DNA from: Marilutibacter penaei
GTDB taxonomy: Bacteria; Pseudomonadota; Gammaproteobacteria; Xanthomonadales; Xanthomonadaceae
Direction of reading: 5' to 3'
Assembly: GCF_014145395.1 (NCBI RefSeq)
Contig: NZ_JACHTE010000005.1
Coordinates: forward strand, 186,001-250,000
Length of the DNA: 64,000 nucleotides
Shown: piece by piece, positions 38,458-46,797 of the stretch
Position numbering within the stretch: the first letter of the stretch is position 1
Layout of the letters: each line of letters opens with the position of its first letter
Made by a program: the position numbers and the translations under genes
Notes under the pieces: model-generated
Seen by the model: the letters and a program-made list of their open reading frames with translations, nothing else
The model's database searches: none
Told to the model about the DNA's origin: nothing

Positions 38458-41031
38458 TCAGTGGGTCAGCGCGGCCAAGCGCACCTGCCAATCGTTCTCC
38501 AGCACGAGTTCGCAGTGCAACGCGCGGTTGTCGCCGAGGTCCAACGCCATGTCGCCGACTACCTGGCCACTGTAGTTGCCGCTCAGCAGGTCCAAGAGGT
38601 CGCGCTTGTAGCGCGAATCGGGGTTATCTAGGTGCTGGCCCTTGGTCTCCAGGACCAGCACGCGCTCGCTGGCGCCTTCCTGGCGCACGGCCACCACAAG
38701 GTCCGGGTACACCTTGTGCTTGCGCCAGCCCTGCAGCCCGTACTGGCTGCGCGCCACGTTGCGGAACCACCAGTGGGTCGCGGCCTTCCCATCCACATAG
38801 CAGGCCACGTTGCGCTCCAGGCCATTGAGTCCGTCCTCGGTGGCCGGCACGAACAGGCTCTTTTCCGCCTGTACGCCATCGTCGCGCAACAGACCGCGCA
38901 GGGGCTTGGCGAGAGCAGCTTCGAAGGTCTCGGGCACCTGGTAGTTGCGTCCATCGGTGTGCAGGCTGAACTGCACCCGCCCCGTTGCGATCTCGTCGCG
39001 AAAGATCGCCTCGGCCATCGCGTCCAGCGCCGCTTCCAGATGCAACCGCAACTGGTCGATGATCAATCCGGCGCGTTCGCCGATCTTCGAGACATCCACT
39101 CCCGCCCCCGCCAGCTCGGTCAGCAGCCCGTCCACCAGCGTCCGCGCCTGCCACGCATTGGGTACCAGGTCGCTGATGGCGCGGCACGCATGCACCGGAT
39201 CGAAACCGGGGGTCTCCCCGACACTGTCCCGGTCCTGCACCTCCAGTAACTCGCGGCCTTCCACAAGGCCGATACGCATGAAGTGCGATGCGGCCTGCGC
39301 ATCCCCCGTGGCCAACCGCTTCGCCAGCGGCGCCATGTCGATGGCCAGCGGATCGGTCCGCCACAACAAATCCATTTCGTAATCCAGGTCACGCACCCGG
39401 CCGTCCTCGACCCAGCGCACCAAAGGCAGGAAGATACGCAACGACTCCATGCCCTTGCGGCGCTTCATGGTGGTGCTGTCGCCGGTGTCGCCGCCGTCCC
39501 TGGTCTTGACCTGGGTGGCAAGGTCGCCCATGCCGTCCTGCTCCAATCCGTTCTTGATGGCGGCGATCACGTCCTTGGTCTTGCTGTGCACGCACAGCAC
39601 GTAGCATTCGTCGAGCGAAGCGATCCCGGTCTTCTCGGTATCCGGCTGGCGCAGGATGCGGCCGATCAGCTGCGTGAGCGCGCCCTTGCTGCTGACCGAC
39701 GCCAGCGAGCACAGCACGTAGGCGAACGGGCAGTCCCATCCTTCCTGCAGCGCCGACTTGGTGATGATGAAGCGCACCGGATTGGTCGGGCTGGTCAGGT
39801 CCTGCCGCTCGGGCGCCTTCAGGTCGTCGCGCTCGGCGCTCTTGATCGCAATCTGGTCCTCGCGCAGGCCCAGCGTCATCAGGTACTCGAATGCATCCTC
39901 GCTATGCACGTGGCTGCCGTCGCGCTGGTCCTTGCCGGTCCGCTCCACCTGCACCAGGCAGATCGGCCGGATGTAGCGTGCGCAATCGGCATGCAGGCGT
40001 TCCGCATCGGCCTGCAGGGCGTCGAGCTGCGCCAACGACTCGCGCAGGCAGGCGCGCCAGTCCTTGCCGGCCTTCACCGCGACGTTGATCGGCAGCTTGA
40101 TCATGTCCTCGTCGTCAAGGTCGGTGCCGCGCACGTCGCACAGCCAGTTGCTGTACACCGGCGGAGAGTCCTTCGGCCGGTCGGCCGGCGTCGCGGACAG
40201 CTCCAGCACGAAACTGGGGTTGAACCCGTACAGCGTGTCCATCGCCAGCTTCGAGTAACCCTTGTGCCCCTCGTCCAAAACCACGATGGGACGGATCGCG
40301 CGCAGCGCATTGCCCAGCGAATCCTTGACCACGTGCCAGTGCAGGGCCACGTCGCTGTAATAGTCGAGGTTGGGCACGTCTTCCAGCCAGCGGGCATGAC
40401 CGTCGCGGTCGTCCGCCGCCGGGAAGAAGCCATGCACGCTGCCGCGGTCGCGGAACAGCCGCAGCGATTCCTTGGTCTCGCGATTGGCCGACTGCAGCAT
40501 CAGCAGCATCACGCACAGGTTGCCGTCCACGTCGGCACGATTCAGCGGATCATCCTTCTCCAGAATCCGGGTGCGGCCGCCGCTGGCCTGGTCGAGCATG
40601 TGGCGGTAGGGGTGCTCGCGGTCGCGCAGTGCCTTGCGGGTTTGTGAGTAGATCGCCTCGTTGGGGCAAATCCACAGGACAAAGCCAGTGCGCTGCCGCT
40701 GCCACTGGCCCAGAATTCGCGAGATGCTCGCCGCCGCCAGCAACGTCTTGCCGCCGCCGGTGGGTACCTTGAGGCAGACATTGGGCACAGGCTTGCCGGC
40801 GCCGCTGACGCGCGGGCTGAAGGGAACTTCGGCGCGCGCGGCCGGCAGCTTCCCTGCCGCAGCCATGGCGTCCCAGGCCTTCCGGGTGAAGTCCGCCACC
40901 TGGATACCGGCATCGGGATGCTCGGCCGCCAATGCCGCCTGCTTGGCCGACATGGCCGCCTGATCCGAAAGTGCGTTCAGATAAAGGCTCAGGGTGGCCA
41001 GCACATTTTCCTGAAAATCCTTGAATTTCAT
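38458..41031 (-). CDS. res: Type III restriction enzyme, Res subunit
   Basis: An 857-residue subunit that, with Mod, translocates along DNA and cuts unmodified target sites. Superfamily 2 helicase motifs are visible: VPTGGGKT (about 88-95, Walker A), DEGH (motif II), LSATP (motif III) and LIGRILRQP (motif VI). Near the C-terminus, YPDLVVAV followed by VLVLETKG forms a PD-(D/E)XK nuclease site, as expected for Res. I chose ATG 41031, with GAGG 8 nt upstream; a longer frame to 41163 looks non-coding. It is the last gene of the mod, DUF3800, res set, separated from the DUF3800 gene by 195 bp that include a hairpin. Confidence 0.93.
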   Translation of the reverse strand: MKFKDFQENVLATLSLYLNALSDQAAMSAKQAALAAEHPDAGIQVADFTRKAWDAMAAAGKLPAARAEVPFSPRVSGAGKPVPNVCLKVPTGGGKTLLAAASISRILGQWQRQRTGFVLWICPNEAIYSQTRKALRDREHPYRHMLDQASGGRTRILEKDDPLNRADVDGNLCVMLLMLQSANRETKESLRLFRDRGSVHGFFPAADDRDGHARWLEDVPNLDYYSDVALHWHVVKDSLGNALRAIRPIVVLDEGHKGYSKLAMDTLYGFNPSFVLELSATPADRPKDSPPVYSNWLCDVRGTDLDDEDMIKLPINVAVKAGKDWRACLRESLAQLDALQADAERLHADCARYIRPICLVQVERTGKDQRDGSHVHSEDAFEYLMTLGLREDQIAIKSAERDDLKAPERQDLTSPTNPVRFIITKSALQEGWDCPFAYVLCSLASVSSKGALTQLIGRILRQPDTEKTGIASLDECYVLCVHSKTKDVIAAIKNGLEQDGMGDLATQVKTRDGGDTGDSTTMKRRKGMESLRIFLPLVRWVEDGRVRDLDYEMDLLWRTDPLAIDMAPLAKRLATGDAQAASHFMRIGLVEGRELLEVQDRDSVGETPGFDPVHACRAISDLVPNAWQARTLVDGLLTELAGAGVDVSKIGERAGLIIDQLRLHLEAALDAMAEAIFRDEIATGRVQFSLHTDGRNYQVPETFEAALAKPLRGLLRDDGVQAEKSLFVPATEDGLNGLERNVACYVDGKAATHWWFRNVARSQYGLQGWRKHKVYPDLVVAVRQEGASERVLVLETKGQHLDNPDSRYKRDLLDLLSGNYSGQVVGDMALDLGDNRALHCELVLENDWQVRLAALTH

Positions 41032-41190
41032 TGATTTTTCCTCACTCCTCTCCCCGTCGGCATGCGCCTCGTGGCGCTTGCAACGGCAACGGAATTCCGT
41101 AAGATGCCCGGTACCGAGCCCCTTCGGACCGAACCGTCTCCGTATGGTGTGCTTGCCGGGCAATCGCCCGACTAGGCCGAAGGTGCGGAC

Positions 41191-41215
41191 AAGGGAGCGA
41201 CCACGTCGCTCCCTT
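41191..41215. terminator. Strong hairpin between the DUF3800 gene and res
   Basis: An 11-bp perfect stem AAGGGAGCGAC with loop CAC. On the plus strand it is followed by CGTCTTTT, the form of an intrinsic terminator. On the minus strand, the direction of the genes here, no T-tract follows, so it may only attenuate reading into res or block antisense transcription. Confidence 0.55.
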
Positions 41216-41226
41216 CGTCTTTTGGG

Positions 41227-41847
41227 CTAGCGGAAATCCCATACGTCCCCCAGCCTCCCCGCACGCGCCAGCACCTGCCGCCAACGGTCCGCATGCTTGC
41301 GGTCATCCGCCCGGTATGAGCGGAAGATGGCGCCCGAGGCCATGTCCGCCAACTGGATCAGGTTGTCGCGGTGCGACTCGGCGAAACGGATGCTCCGCAC
41401 CTGGCCCGGCTGCAGCTGGTGCCGCAGGTAGGTATTGAGCTCGTTCTTGAAACGACGGTCACCGCTGCCGTCGATCTTGATCCGCGCATCGGTCAGCACG
41501 CCGTGGTCGTTCGCCAGCAGCAGTTTGACGAAGAAGTTGTAGAACAGCTCCTTGCGCTCGCGCAGGTTCTCGCTGTAGATCGCCGACTTGTCCACCACCA
41601 GAGCCCGCACGCTGAAGCGGCAGCCACGCACGCAGTCGAAGAACGCATCCTTGATGTCGTCGTGGCACTTGGAGAACTTGAACTCGGCCTTCAGCGCCAG
41701 CTGCTGGCGTAGCGTGCCGATCGCCGCGCTGGTGCGTTCAGCCTCGGCGAAGTCGTCGAACACCACCATGGCGATCACGAAGTGCGACGACGAACCGCGC
41801 ACCAGCTTGAAGCCGGGGTCGCCGCTCTCGTCGATCAGCACCAGCAC
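41227..41847 (-). CDS. DUF3800-family protein between mod and res
   Basis: A 206-residue protein opening with LVLIDESGDPGFK, the DESGD motif that defines DUF3800, and carrying HRDNLIQLADMASGAIFRSY near the end, with the late conserved aspartate in QLADM. The family is thought to have an RNase H-like fold with acidic metal-binding residues, but its reaction is not established. The start is GTG at 41847, only 6 nt after the mod stop, so it is translated together with mod. Placement inside a type III restriction-modification set suggests an accessory role in defence; this is inferred. Confidence 0.85.
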   Translation of the reverse strand: MLVLIDESGDPGFKLVRGSSSHFVIAMVVFDDFAEAERTSAAIGTLRQQLALKAEFKFSKCHDDIKDAFFDCVRGCRFSVRALVVDKSAIYSENLRERKELFYNFFVKLLLANDHGVLTDARIKIDGSGDRRFKNELNTYLRHQLQPGQVRSIRFAESHRDNLIQLADMASGAIFRSYRADDRKHADRWRQVLARAGRLGDVWDFR

Positions 41848-41853
41848 GCGTGA

Positions 41854-43635
41854 TCAGCCTTTCTCGATGCGGTACAGCGCATACGGCAGCGGCGCATGCT
41901 CCACGCCCAGCTCCAGCAGCTTCTTCTGCGGCACGAAGCGGGCTGGCGCGAACACCAGGTGCGGTTTGTCGCTCGCCGTCGCGGCAATGGTCTCGGCCAG
42001 CGACAGGGTCAGCGCGGCCTCGCGCGATTTCAGGAAGTCCAGATCGGGCCGGTAGACCAGCCAGACGTGATACTGCGCGCTTTCGCCCAGGTAACCGTCG
42101 GCCTCGCGCACCTTGGCCGGATCGAGCGGCTGGCCGGTGGCGGTATGGAACAGGTATCCGCCAAAGGCCGCGAACGACGGTAGCGACTTGCCTGTCAGAA
42201 GATCGTCCAGCTCCAGTTTGTCGCCCAGCGTGCAGTAGGTAAAGCCGCCGCCCAGGCCGTCGGTCTTCTTCGCGACAGCCTTCTCGCCGCTGACGACCAG
42301 TTCGCCGTCCTTGACCGTGGCCTTGACCTTGTCGAAGCGGCCCTCGTTCTGCTGCTCGATCAGCGCCACCTGGTCCAACAACTGGTTGGCCTTCTTGAGC
42401 TGCGAGAACGTCAGCTTCTGGCGCAGCAGCTCCTCGCGCTGGGTGCCGGTGTATTTGTAACCGTTGATCACCCGGCGCACGCGCTCTGCGGTCAGCGTGT
42501 CGGCGTAGTTCTCGCATTCGACCAGGATGAACTTGCGGTTGCCGCCGTCCTTGGCGTTTTGCGCCAGCACGGCGTGTGCAGTGGTACCGGACCCCGCGAA
42601 GGAGTCGAGGATGAGTGCATCCACTTCAGTCGTAAGCTCCATTAAACGCTGAATTAGCTTGGTCGGCTTGGGCGTGTCGAAGGGCCTCGCGCCATCAAAG
42701 ATAGCCTTCAATTCTGCGCCCGCGTTTCTGGTGCTTCCGGCGAACTCATAAGGCCACCATGTTTGATTGACTACGCCGGACTTGGCCTCGCTCAGGAACT
42801 TCTTTTCCATCGGAAACTCGGCGTCGCCCTTCACGCCCCACCAAATTCGATCTTCCTTTGCGAGCCACTTCATCTTGTCTGGTGGCCGACGCCAGCTACT
42901 ACCTTTAGGAGGGAACACGTCCTTGCCGACTTTATTGCTTAACGCGTAGTAGTCGCGGTCACGATGCTCTGCCCGCGTCAACGGCGCAGCAAGCCAAGGG
43001 CCTCGTCTGTCTTTATCTGGATTCGTATATGTCTCTACTTGTTCTTCGCTCCTTTCCAGCAAAGCCCCTTGGAAGGTTTCGGACTTCGAGTAGATAAGCA
43101 CGTGATTGTGCGTCTCGGCCATGCCGGAACTATTGTTTCCTGGCGTGTCCTTCGACTGCCACACGATGTTGGCGATGAATCGCTTCTCGCCAAATATTTC
43201 ATCGAGAACGGCTCGCAATCGATGATCTTCGTTGTTGTCAATGGTTAGGGCGATAGTTCCGTCGTCGCTCAACAACTCATGCAGCAGCTTCAACCGCGGC
43301 CACATCATGCAAAGCCACTTGTCGTGGCGCAGCATGTCCTCGCCGTTGACCGGGTTGCCGCTCAGCCAGTCCTTGATCAGCGGGCTGTTGACGTTGTCGT
43401 TGTAGGCCCAGCCCTCGTTGCCGGTGTTGTAGGGCGGGTCGATGAACACCAGGTCCACCTTGCCGGCGTAGCGCGGCAGCAGGCTCTTGAGCGCGTGCAG
43501 GTTGTCGCCTTGGATGATCAGGTTTTCAGGATCGTCGCCGCAGGACTTCTTCGCATCCGGCACCAGCGGCCGGAACGGCACGGTCAAGTGGTGGTTGTAG
43601 ACGAATTCCTTGCCCTTGAAGTGCAGCTCCGGCAT
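41854..43635 (-). CDS. mod: Type III DNA methyltransferase, Mod subunit
   Basis: A 593-residue adenine-N6 methyltransferase that both protects host DNA and provides target recognition for Res. The order is that of beta-class enzymes: FIDPPYNTG (motif IV, about residue 66) comes first, and DSFAGSGTTAHAVL (motif I) lies downstream of the target-recognition region. The start ATG 43635 has GGGGAC upstream. The middle part (about 42600-43270, target recognition) is visibly richer in A+T than the flanking catalytic parts, consistent with exchange of specificity segments. It is followed by the DUF3800 gene and res. Confidence 0.94.
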   Translation of the reverse strand: MPELHFKGKEFVYNHHLTVPFRPLVPDAKKSCGDDPENLIIQGDNLHALKSLLPRYAGKVDLVFIDPPYNTGNEGWAYNDNVNSPLIKDWLSGNPVNGEDMLRHDKWLCMMWPRLKLLHELLSDDGTIALTIDNNEDHRLRAVLDEIFGEKRFIANIVWQSKDTPGNNSSGMAETHNHVLIYSKSETFQGALLERSEEQVETYTNPDKDRRGPWLAAPLTRAEHRDRDYYALSNKVGKDVFPPKGSSWRRPPDKMKWLAKEDRIWWGVKGDAEFPMEKKFLSEAKSGVVNQTWWPYEFAGSTRNAGAELKAIFDGARPFDTPKPTKLIQRLMELTTEVDALILDSFAGSGTTAHAVLAQNAKDGGNRKFILVECENYADTLTAERVRRVINGYKYTGTQREELLRQKLTFSQLKKANQLLDQVALIEQQNEGRFDKVKATVKDGELVVSGEKAVAKKTDGLGGGFTYCTLGDKLELDDLLTGKSLPSFAAFGGYLFHTATGQPLDPAKVREADGYLGESAQYHVWLVYRPDLDFLKSREAALTLSLAETIAATASDKPHLVFAPARFVPQKKLLELGVEHAPLPYALYRIEKG

Positions 43636-43687
43636 TGCGGTCCCCTGGTGGATCGTGCCGATGCGGGATCGGCTGGCATGGCCCGGG

Positions 43688-44128
43688 TTACGGGCAGATG
43701 AGTTCAAGCTTCGGATAATACGTGCGGTAGCGCTTCGCATCCCGCGTCAGCAGCGCCATGCCATCGATGGCGGCATGGGCGCCGATGTAGAAGTCCGGTA
43801 GAGGCGAGGTGCGCGCGCCCTTGGCACGGCGGTACTGCAGGAAAGCCTTGCCGGCGAGGAAGCCGGCCTCCCACGGCAGCTCCAGCCGGGTAAAGGCATT
43901 GGCCGGCAGGGCCGCGTCCAGCTCCTCGATGCGCTCGAAGCCGACCGAGACCTCGGCATAGATGATGGGGTTGATGCACAGCTCCGCGCCGTCGGCACAG
44001 GCATCCAGCTGCGCCGCCGACCATTCATACCAGTCCGGATCGTCCGTCAGCACGTCCAGCAGGACGTTTGCGTCCACCAGCACGCGCCGGCCCGCGGCCG
44101 GCATCGAGGCGGGCGGGTCAGTCGCCAC
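43688..44128 (-). CDS. vapC: VapC-type PIN-domain toxin
   Basis: A 146-residue PIN-domain ribonuclease. The acidic metal ligands are recognisable: LVDANVLLDVL (first Asp), IIYAEVSVGF (Glu), PDFYIGAHA and LLTRDAKRYRTYYPKLELI (late Asp residues). VapC toxins cut RNA, often initiator tRNA, and are held inactive by a cognate antitoxin; the target here is unknown. The GTG start at 44128 overlaps the end of the antitoxin gene by 11 nt, the usual coupled arrangement. The first eight residues may not be native; a start at the second Met is possible. The pair sits between mod and the replication region and could stabilise the island. Confidence 0.88.
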   Translation of the reverse strand: MATDPPASMPAAGRRVLVDANVLLDVLTDDPDWYEWSAAQLDACADGAELCINPIIYAEVSVGFERIEELDAALPANAFTRLELPWEAGFLAGKAFLQYRRAKGARTSPLPDFYIGAHAAIDGMALLTRDAKRYRTYYPKLELICP

Positions 44129-44366
44129 GAGTCAGCTTCATGATCTCGTCGGTGCCCATCCGCGCCGTCGCGCGGCCGCGCAGGCGGGCAGCCAGGCTGC
44201 CGCTGCGGGCCTTGGGCGGATGGGCGATGGTGGTCTCGGCCTCGCGCAGTGCGGCTTCGCGCACGAAGGTGGCCACCGGCAGGCCATGCAGCTCGGCGGC
44301 GCGACGCAGGCGGTTCTTGTCCTCGACGCTCAGGCGCAGGTCGAGGCGGTCGGCGATGGCAGTCAT
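44118..44366 (-). CDS. Ribbon-helix-helix antitoxin of the VapC toxin
   Basis: An 82-residue DNA-binding antitoxin with an N-terminal ribbon-helix-helix pattern (RLDLRLSVEDKNRLRRAAEL, then LPVATFVREAALREA) and a basic, flexible C-terminus that would wrap the toxin. AAGGAGG 6 nt before ATG 44366 decides this start. The frame stays open upstream to 44765, so a longer protein from ATG 44618 is possible. A GTACGG inverted repeat just ahead of the ribosome site is a likely operator for self-repression. Confidence 0.85.
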   Translation of the reverse strand: MTAIADRLDLRLSVEDKNRLRRAAELHGLPVATFVREAALREAETTIAHPPKARSGSLAARLRGRATARMGTDEIMKLTRGD

Positions 44367-44618
44367 GTCGGGCCTCCTTGTACGGCAGCGTACCGTACCG
44401 AAAGCCGAATCGCCAGCCGGGGCGAAGCGTTGGCGGAAGGCCAGCGAGCAGGCCTGACGCTCCCCCGGGGTCATGGCCTGTACTGCCTCACAGGCCGCCG
44501 CCATCCGGTCGAACAGGAAGCCGCGCTCGGGCCAAGTCAGGGGTTCGGCCGAGGGGCTTCCGGAGAGGACGGCATGGATGCGCGCCAGCAGGAATAGTTC
44601 TTCGGCCTCGGTTCGCAT
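44367..44618 (-). other. In-frame coding-like extension upstream of the antitoxin
   Basis: Eighty-four codons from ATG 44618 (AAGGGG upstream) read without a stop straight into the antitoxin frame. The sequence (RTEAEELFLLARIHAVLSGS, LTWPERGFLFDRMAAACEA) is helical and protein-like. It could be an N-terminal domain of a 166-residue fused regulator or a relic of another gene whose stop was lost. I do not recognise it. Confidence 0.4.
44380..44398 (-). promoter_or_regulatory. Candidate operator of the toxin-antitoxin pair
   Basis: GTACGG and CCGTAC arms separated by 7 nt, with GTAC repeated once more in between. It lies 14 nt before the antitoxin start, where ribbon-helix-helix antitoxins bind to repress their own operon. 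Confidence 0.5.
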
Positions 44619-44755
44619 CGTCGCCCCTTGCATACCCTGGTCGGCAGTCGTGTCGCATCCGTGACCGAATCGCGGCCACCGGCGTGACCCTATCCCGGCC
44701 GTCCGGATACCGCCGGCGCTGCCATTCTCATGCTCCAACCGGCGCGGAAACCTCG

Positions 44756-45223
44756 TCACGCCCACGGATCGGAATCCGACCCGCCCGCGTCTTCGACCAT
44801 GTCAAATTCGGCGTCGCCATCGATCATCGACGCGGCGAGCTTGTCGAGCAGCGGCCGGTCCTGGACCAGCACCTTCTCGACGCTGGCAATCAGCGCATTG
44901 TAGAAGCCGTTGCCGGCCGCGCGTGATTCCTCGGTGGGCGATGGCAGCCGCTGGAACAGGTTCCTGGTGGTGAGCGTGGTCAGTTCCACCATCACGCGAT
45001 TGGCGAAGTTCACCTGCCCCACCTCGCGGCGCAGCGCCCGCACTTCCGCCAGCAACGCGGCGTCCTGCCGCTGCGCCGCCACGGGGTCGTAGCGCTCCCT
45101 CACGGCCGCCTCGACGACGGCCCGTACTGAAACGTTCCGCTGGTCGGCCTCCCGTCGGACGACCTCCATCAACCGCGCGTCGATGCGGGTGTGGAGGTTT
45201 GCCGCCCCGGCCGCTGCGCTCAT
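44756..45223 (-). CDS. Ribbon-helix-helix protein of the island, unknown role
   Basis: A 155-residue protein. The N-terminal part (LHTRIDARLMEVVRREADQR, then NVSVRAVVEAAVRERYD) fits a ribbon-helix-helix DNA-binding domain. A coiled-coil-like stretch follows (LLAEVRALRREVGQVNFANR), then an acidic C-terminus. Proteins of this shape serve as accessory DNA-binding factors in plasmid mobilization or partition, but I see no relaxase nearby. The start ATG 45223 overlaps the stop of the preceding 58-codon ORF (ATGA). Confidence 0.7.
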   Translation of the reverse strand: MSAAAGAANLHTRIDARLMEVVRREADQRNVSVRAVVEAAVRERYDPVAAQRQDAALLAEVRALRREVGQVNFANRVMVELTTLTTRNLFQRLPSPTEESRAAGNGFYNALIASVEKVLVQDRPLLDKLAASMIDGDAEFDMVEDAGGSDSDPWA

Positions 45224-45396
45224 GGCGCTACCCCCACCACTGTCGCCGGCGAAGCTCCGATTGGCAGCCGGATCAGGCCCATTCGGGCATGTGTCGGATT
45301 GCAACACGCCCCCGATGGTATGCAGCAGGATTTCTGCTTTGGTGCCAACAACTTGCGCGATTCATACACACACACTTTTATCTTGCCGTCCATCAT
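45220..45396 (-). CDS. Small cysteine-rich ORF coupled to the ribbon-helix-helix gene
   Basis: Fifty-eight codons starting ATGATG at 45396/45393, with GGAGAGGAG immediately upstream and a TGA that overlaps the next start as ATGA. The product has a basic first third (KIKVCVYESRKLLAPKQK), a cysteine cluster (SCCIPSGACC) and a neutral tail. No family is recognised. Strong ribosome site, stop-start overlap and co-orientation support it as a gene; short length leaves doubt. Confidence 0.5.
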   Translation of the reverse strand: MMDGKIKVCVYESRKLLAPKQKSCCIPSGACCNPTHARMGLIRLPIGASPATVVGVAP

Positions 45397-45425
45397 CTCC
45401 TCTCCATTTCCGACCTTTTGCCCGC

Positions 45426-46247
45426 CTACAACGAACCAGGGCTTCGCAGCGCCGCCGCGATCTCGGCGAGCTTCGCCTTGGCCAGTTCGGGACTGCGCTG
45501 CGGTCGCCGCGCCTTCGCCTCGCTCCGCTTTCGGCCTTCCTCGGCCTCCTGGGCGCGCCTGGCGGCCACCGCGTGGCCTTGCGCAGGAACGAACGTCCCT
45601 TCCCTTGCACGCGCCACCAGCGCCCTCAGGAGCGCGATACGCGACGACTTGACCCTGTTGGCGGCCATCAGCCCTGCCAGCTCGTCCAGCACCGCCTGGG
45701 CGGCGCCCTGCTCCAATCCTTCGATCAGGCTTTCGACTACTACCTGCTCGGCCTCTGGCAGCCCTCGCGGCCACGCCAGCGGCGCGGTAGTAGTTGTTCC
45801 AGATAGTTCTTGGTGCTTGTTAGTACTTAGTAGCGTGCGGTTTTCCACTTGTGGATTTCCCACTTGTGGAAAACCGGAAACTGGATGGGCTTCACACTTC
45901 GCGGGCTCGGGGCGGTCGGTGACCCACCAGACCCAGTGCAGGAAACGTCCGCGGTCATCCCGGTGCGCATCGATACCCATGTAACCGAGCGCCTGCAGCT
46001 GCTGGATCGCCGCCCGGATGGCGTACTTCCCCGTGCACTTCTGGCGCGAAATCCACTCGATGGTGACGCGGAAATCGGGCGGCAGATGCAGCAGGAAGGC
46101 GAGCACGCCGAACTCCTTGAAGCCCAGCCTCTGGTCGCGGATCACGGCGTTCGGAATGATCGTGAAGTCACGCTCCACGCGGTGCCGAAGGATCGCCTGA
46201 CCGCGTTCCCAGCTGCCACCATTCCTGGCCTGTCTGGACGCACCCAT
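45426..46247 (-). CDS. Replication-initiator-like helix-turn-helix protein of the island
   Basis: A 273-residue protein whose first 110 residues form a winged-helix-like domain (FTIIPNAVIRDQRLGFKEFG, then LAFLLHLPPDFRVTIEWISR, then AIRAAIQQLQALGYM), as in plasmid- and island-borne replication or phage DnaD-like proteins. A linker with repeated VGNPQVENRTLL-type sequence and a basic coiled-coil C-terminus (KRSEAKARRPQRS) follow. It may act at the nearby 8-bp repeat array (46560-46647). The start is 3 nt after the stop of the upstream HTH gene, so both are cotranscribed. The function is inferred. Confidence 0.65.
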   Translation of the reverse strand: MGASRQARNGGSWERGQAILRHRVERDFTIIPNAVIRDQRLGFKEFGVLAFLLHLPPDFRVTIEWISRQKCTGKYAIRAAIQQLQALGYMGIDAHRDDRGRFLHWVWWVTDRPEPAKCEAHPVSGFPQVGNPQVENRTLLSTNKHQELSGTTTTAPLAWPRGLPEAEQVVVESLIEGLEQGAAQAVLDELAGLMAANRVKSSRIALLRALVARAREGTFVPAQGHAVAARRAQEAEEGRKRSEAKARRPQRSPELAKAKLAEIAAALRSPGSL

Positions 46248-46250
46248 TGG

Positions 46251-46466
46251 TCAGGAGTTGTCGATCAGTTCGGCGATCTGGTGGGTGCGGAAGTAGACCC
46301 GTCGCCCGATGCGGATACGCGCGTTGTCGAGCACCTGCGCGGCACTGGAAGTCCGCCTGGCCATCGTCACCCGAAGGCCCGATTCGCTGCGCTTGAGAAC
46401 GCCGGCAAGCTGTTCGTAGGTCATCAGCTCGCCGTAGCGTTCGATCATGTGTTCGGCTGTATTCAT
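46251..46466 (-). CDS. Small DNA-binding protein of the island
   Basis: A 71-residue protein from ATG 46466 with the helix-turn-helix-like run YEQLAGVLKRSESGLRVTMA and a basic C-terminal part ending RIGRRVYFRTHQIAELID. This layout recurs in small regulators carried by integrative elements, which often control integrase or excision genes. The frame is open further upstream to 46805 through the 8-bp repeat array, but that part is repetitive and not protein-like. First gene of the minus-strand island operon. Confidence 0.65.
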   Translation of the reverse strand: MNTAEHMIERYGELMTYEQLAGVLKRSESGLRVTMARRTSSAAQVLDNARIRIGRRVYFRTHQIAELIDNS

Positions 46467-46559
46467 ATCGGTTGCGTTGTTGTCGGCGCTGGTTTGCGTC
46501 GAGCAACAACGTATTGCCTCGGATAAGGCGACGCGATGCGAAAAAGTCAACAAGCTGTC

Positions 46560-46647
46560 ATTGCGGCATTGCGGCATTGCGGCATTGCGGCACGACGGCA
46601 TGAAGGCATGAAGGCATGAAGGCATGAAGGCATGAAGGCATGCCAGC
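46560..46647. repeat. Array of 8-bp tandem repeats (iteron-like)
   Basis: ATTGCGGC four times (46560-46591), one ACGACGGC (46592-46599), ATGAAGGC five times (46600-46639), then ATGCCAGC; degenerate TTGATCGC-like units continue to about 46690. It fills most of the 331-bp gap (46467-46797) between divergent genes and lies upstream of the replication-like protein, so it could be an origin, a regulator array or a partition site. Confidence 0.85.
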
Positions 46648-46797
46648 TTGATCGCTTGCCCACTTGATAGCTGCCCGCTTGACAGCTTCCGCTGCTGCAG
46701 ATCAGTCACAGCGACGTGCATGCGATTGCCAAGCTTGTCCCGGTTGTCGAGACTTGCCACCAGCAAGATCGGGTCATCCCGATCAGGTTCTGCAAGC

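Noticed and set aside
41032-41163. N-terminal extension of res from 41163
   Set aside because: Cys/Arg-rich sequence without similarity to Res, and GAGG is correctly placed before ATG 41031.
46560-46690. CRISPR array
   Set aside because: Units are 8 bp and contiguous without spacers, and no cas genes are present.
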